Assembly (NCBI RefSeq): GCF_039655865.1
Contig: NZ_JBBYXL010000011.1
Location: forward strand, 186,001-250,000
Source: Prosthecobacter sp. SYSU 5D2
Lineage (GTDB): Bacteria; Verrucomicrobiota; Verrucomicrobiia; Verrucomicrobiales; Verrucomicrobiaceae
Reading direction: 5' to 3'
Length of the DNA stretch: 64,000 nucleotides
Of this stretch, positions 63,921 through 64,000 are shown one piece after another. Numbering within the stretch: the stretch's first letter is position 1; each line of letters begins with the position of its first letter. Position numbers and translations under genes: made by a program. A model generated the notes under the pieces. It was given only the letters and a program-made list of their open reading frames with translations, had not been told where the DNA came from and did not search any database.

Positions 63921-64000
63921 ATGAATCTCCGCCCCTTCCTCCTCGCCCTCGCCGCGCCCCTCACGCTCTTCGCCCAAAACGATGGCCCCCTTCCCCAGTA
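63921..64000 (+). CDS. Start of an exported protein (partial)
   Basis: An open frame from the ATG at 63921 runs off the window. The first residues, MNLRPFLLALAAPLTLFAQN, form a signal peptide with a cleavage site near LFA-QN. Nothing more can be said; the upstream repeat copy C is in its leader. Confidence 0.6.
   Translation, partial: MNLRPFLLALAAPLTLFAQNDGPLPQ

Overview
The window looks like chromosomal DNA of a Verrucomicrobia (PVC superphylum) bacterium, probably near Prosthecobacter/Verrucomicrobium. This rests on family content: a DUF1501 Tat protein, a secreted sulfatase, a ThuA/PVC-type haem-binding giant, a PQQ-propeller/LamG giant, GC-rich coding DNA and few Shine-Dalgarno sites. 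The genus is inferred, not shown. There is no phage, no insertion sequence, no CRISPR array and no rRNA; one tRNA gene (Arg, UCU) is present.

Layout. 0-9 kb: an EF-hand secreted protein, a GNAT acetyltransferase, a GntP permease, a small cupin-like protein, a class C beta-lactamase-like hydrolase, a DUF3445 haem N-demethylase, a lipoprotein, DUF1287 and DUF1501. 9-20 kb: sulfatase, cupredoxin, DUF255 thioredoxin-fold protein, two DppBC-type permeases without partners, an unidentified low-GC gene, a MATE pump, DUF2752, a GYF/CD225 protein and an HMA-MauE fusion. 20-34 kb: two giant secreted proteins (1643 and 1328 aa) bracket a sugar isomerase, tRNA-Arg, HupE, RadC, TrpG/PabA and a VapBC module.

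34-45 kb: an orphan locus (74-aa basic protein plus 551-aa papain-like protein) behind a LacI-type operator and a stem-loop; a 3D-domain lipoprotein; an RND efflux pair; a ParE-type module; fmt and adk; and a decayed copy of part of the HMA-MauE gene. 45-60 kb: a second EF-hand protein, ccsA/hemX-like plus hemA, a lipid kinase, nuoD-nuoE, a 1428-aa secreted protein with 14 propeller-type repeats, a TPR/proline-rich protein, cysK, and gatB with an internal low-GC segment. 60-64 kb: sialidase-like, BASS transporter, phosphotransferase, HpcH/HpaI aldolase and the start of one more secreted protein, with three copies of a 35-bp intergenic repeat.

How it fits together. Housekeeping genes (hemA, nuoDE, adk, fmt, gatB, cysK, radC) are interleaved with a large secretome for polymer or glycan processing (sulfatase, DUF1501, ThuA, PQQ-LamG, sialidase-like, choice-of-anchor proteins), as expected for a free-living heterotroph with respiratory energy metabolism. 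The most unusual items are the papain-like orphan locus, the mosaic gatB, the pseudogene fragment, and several short repeat families that no gene explains.
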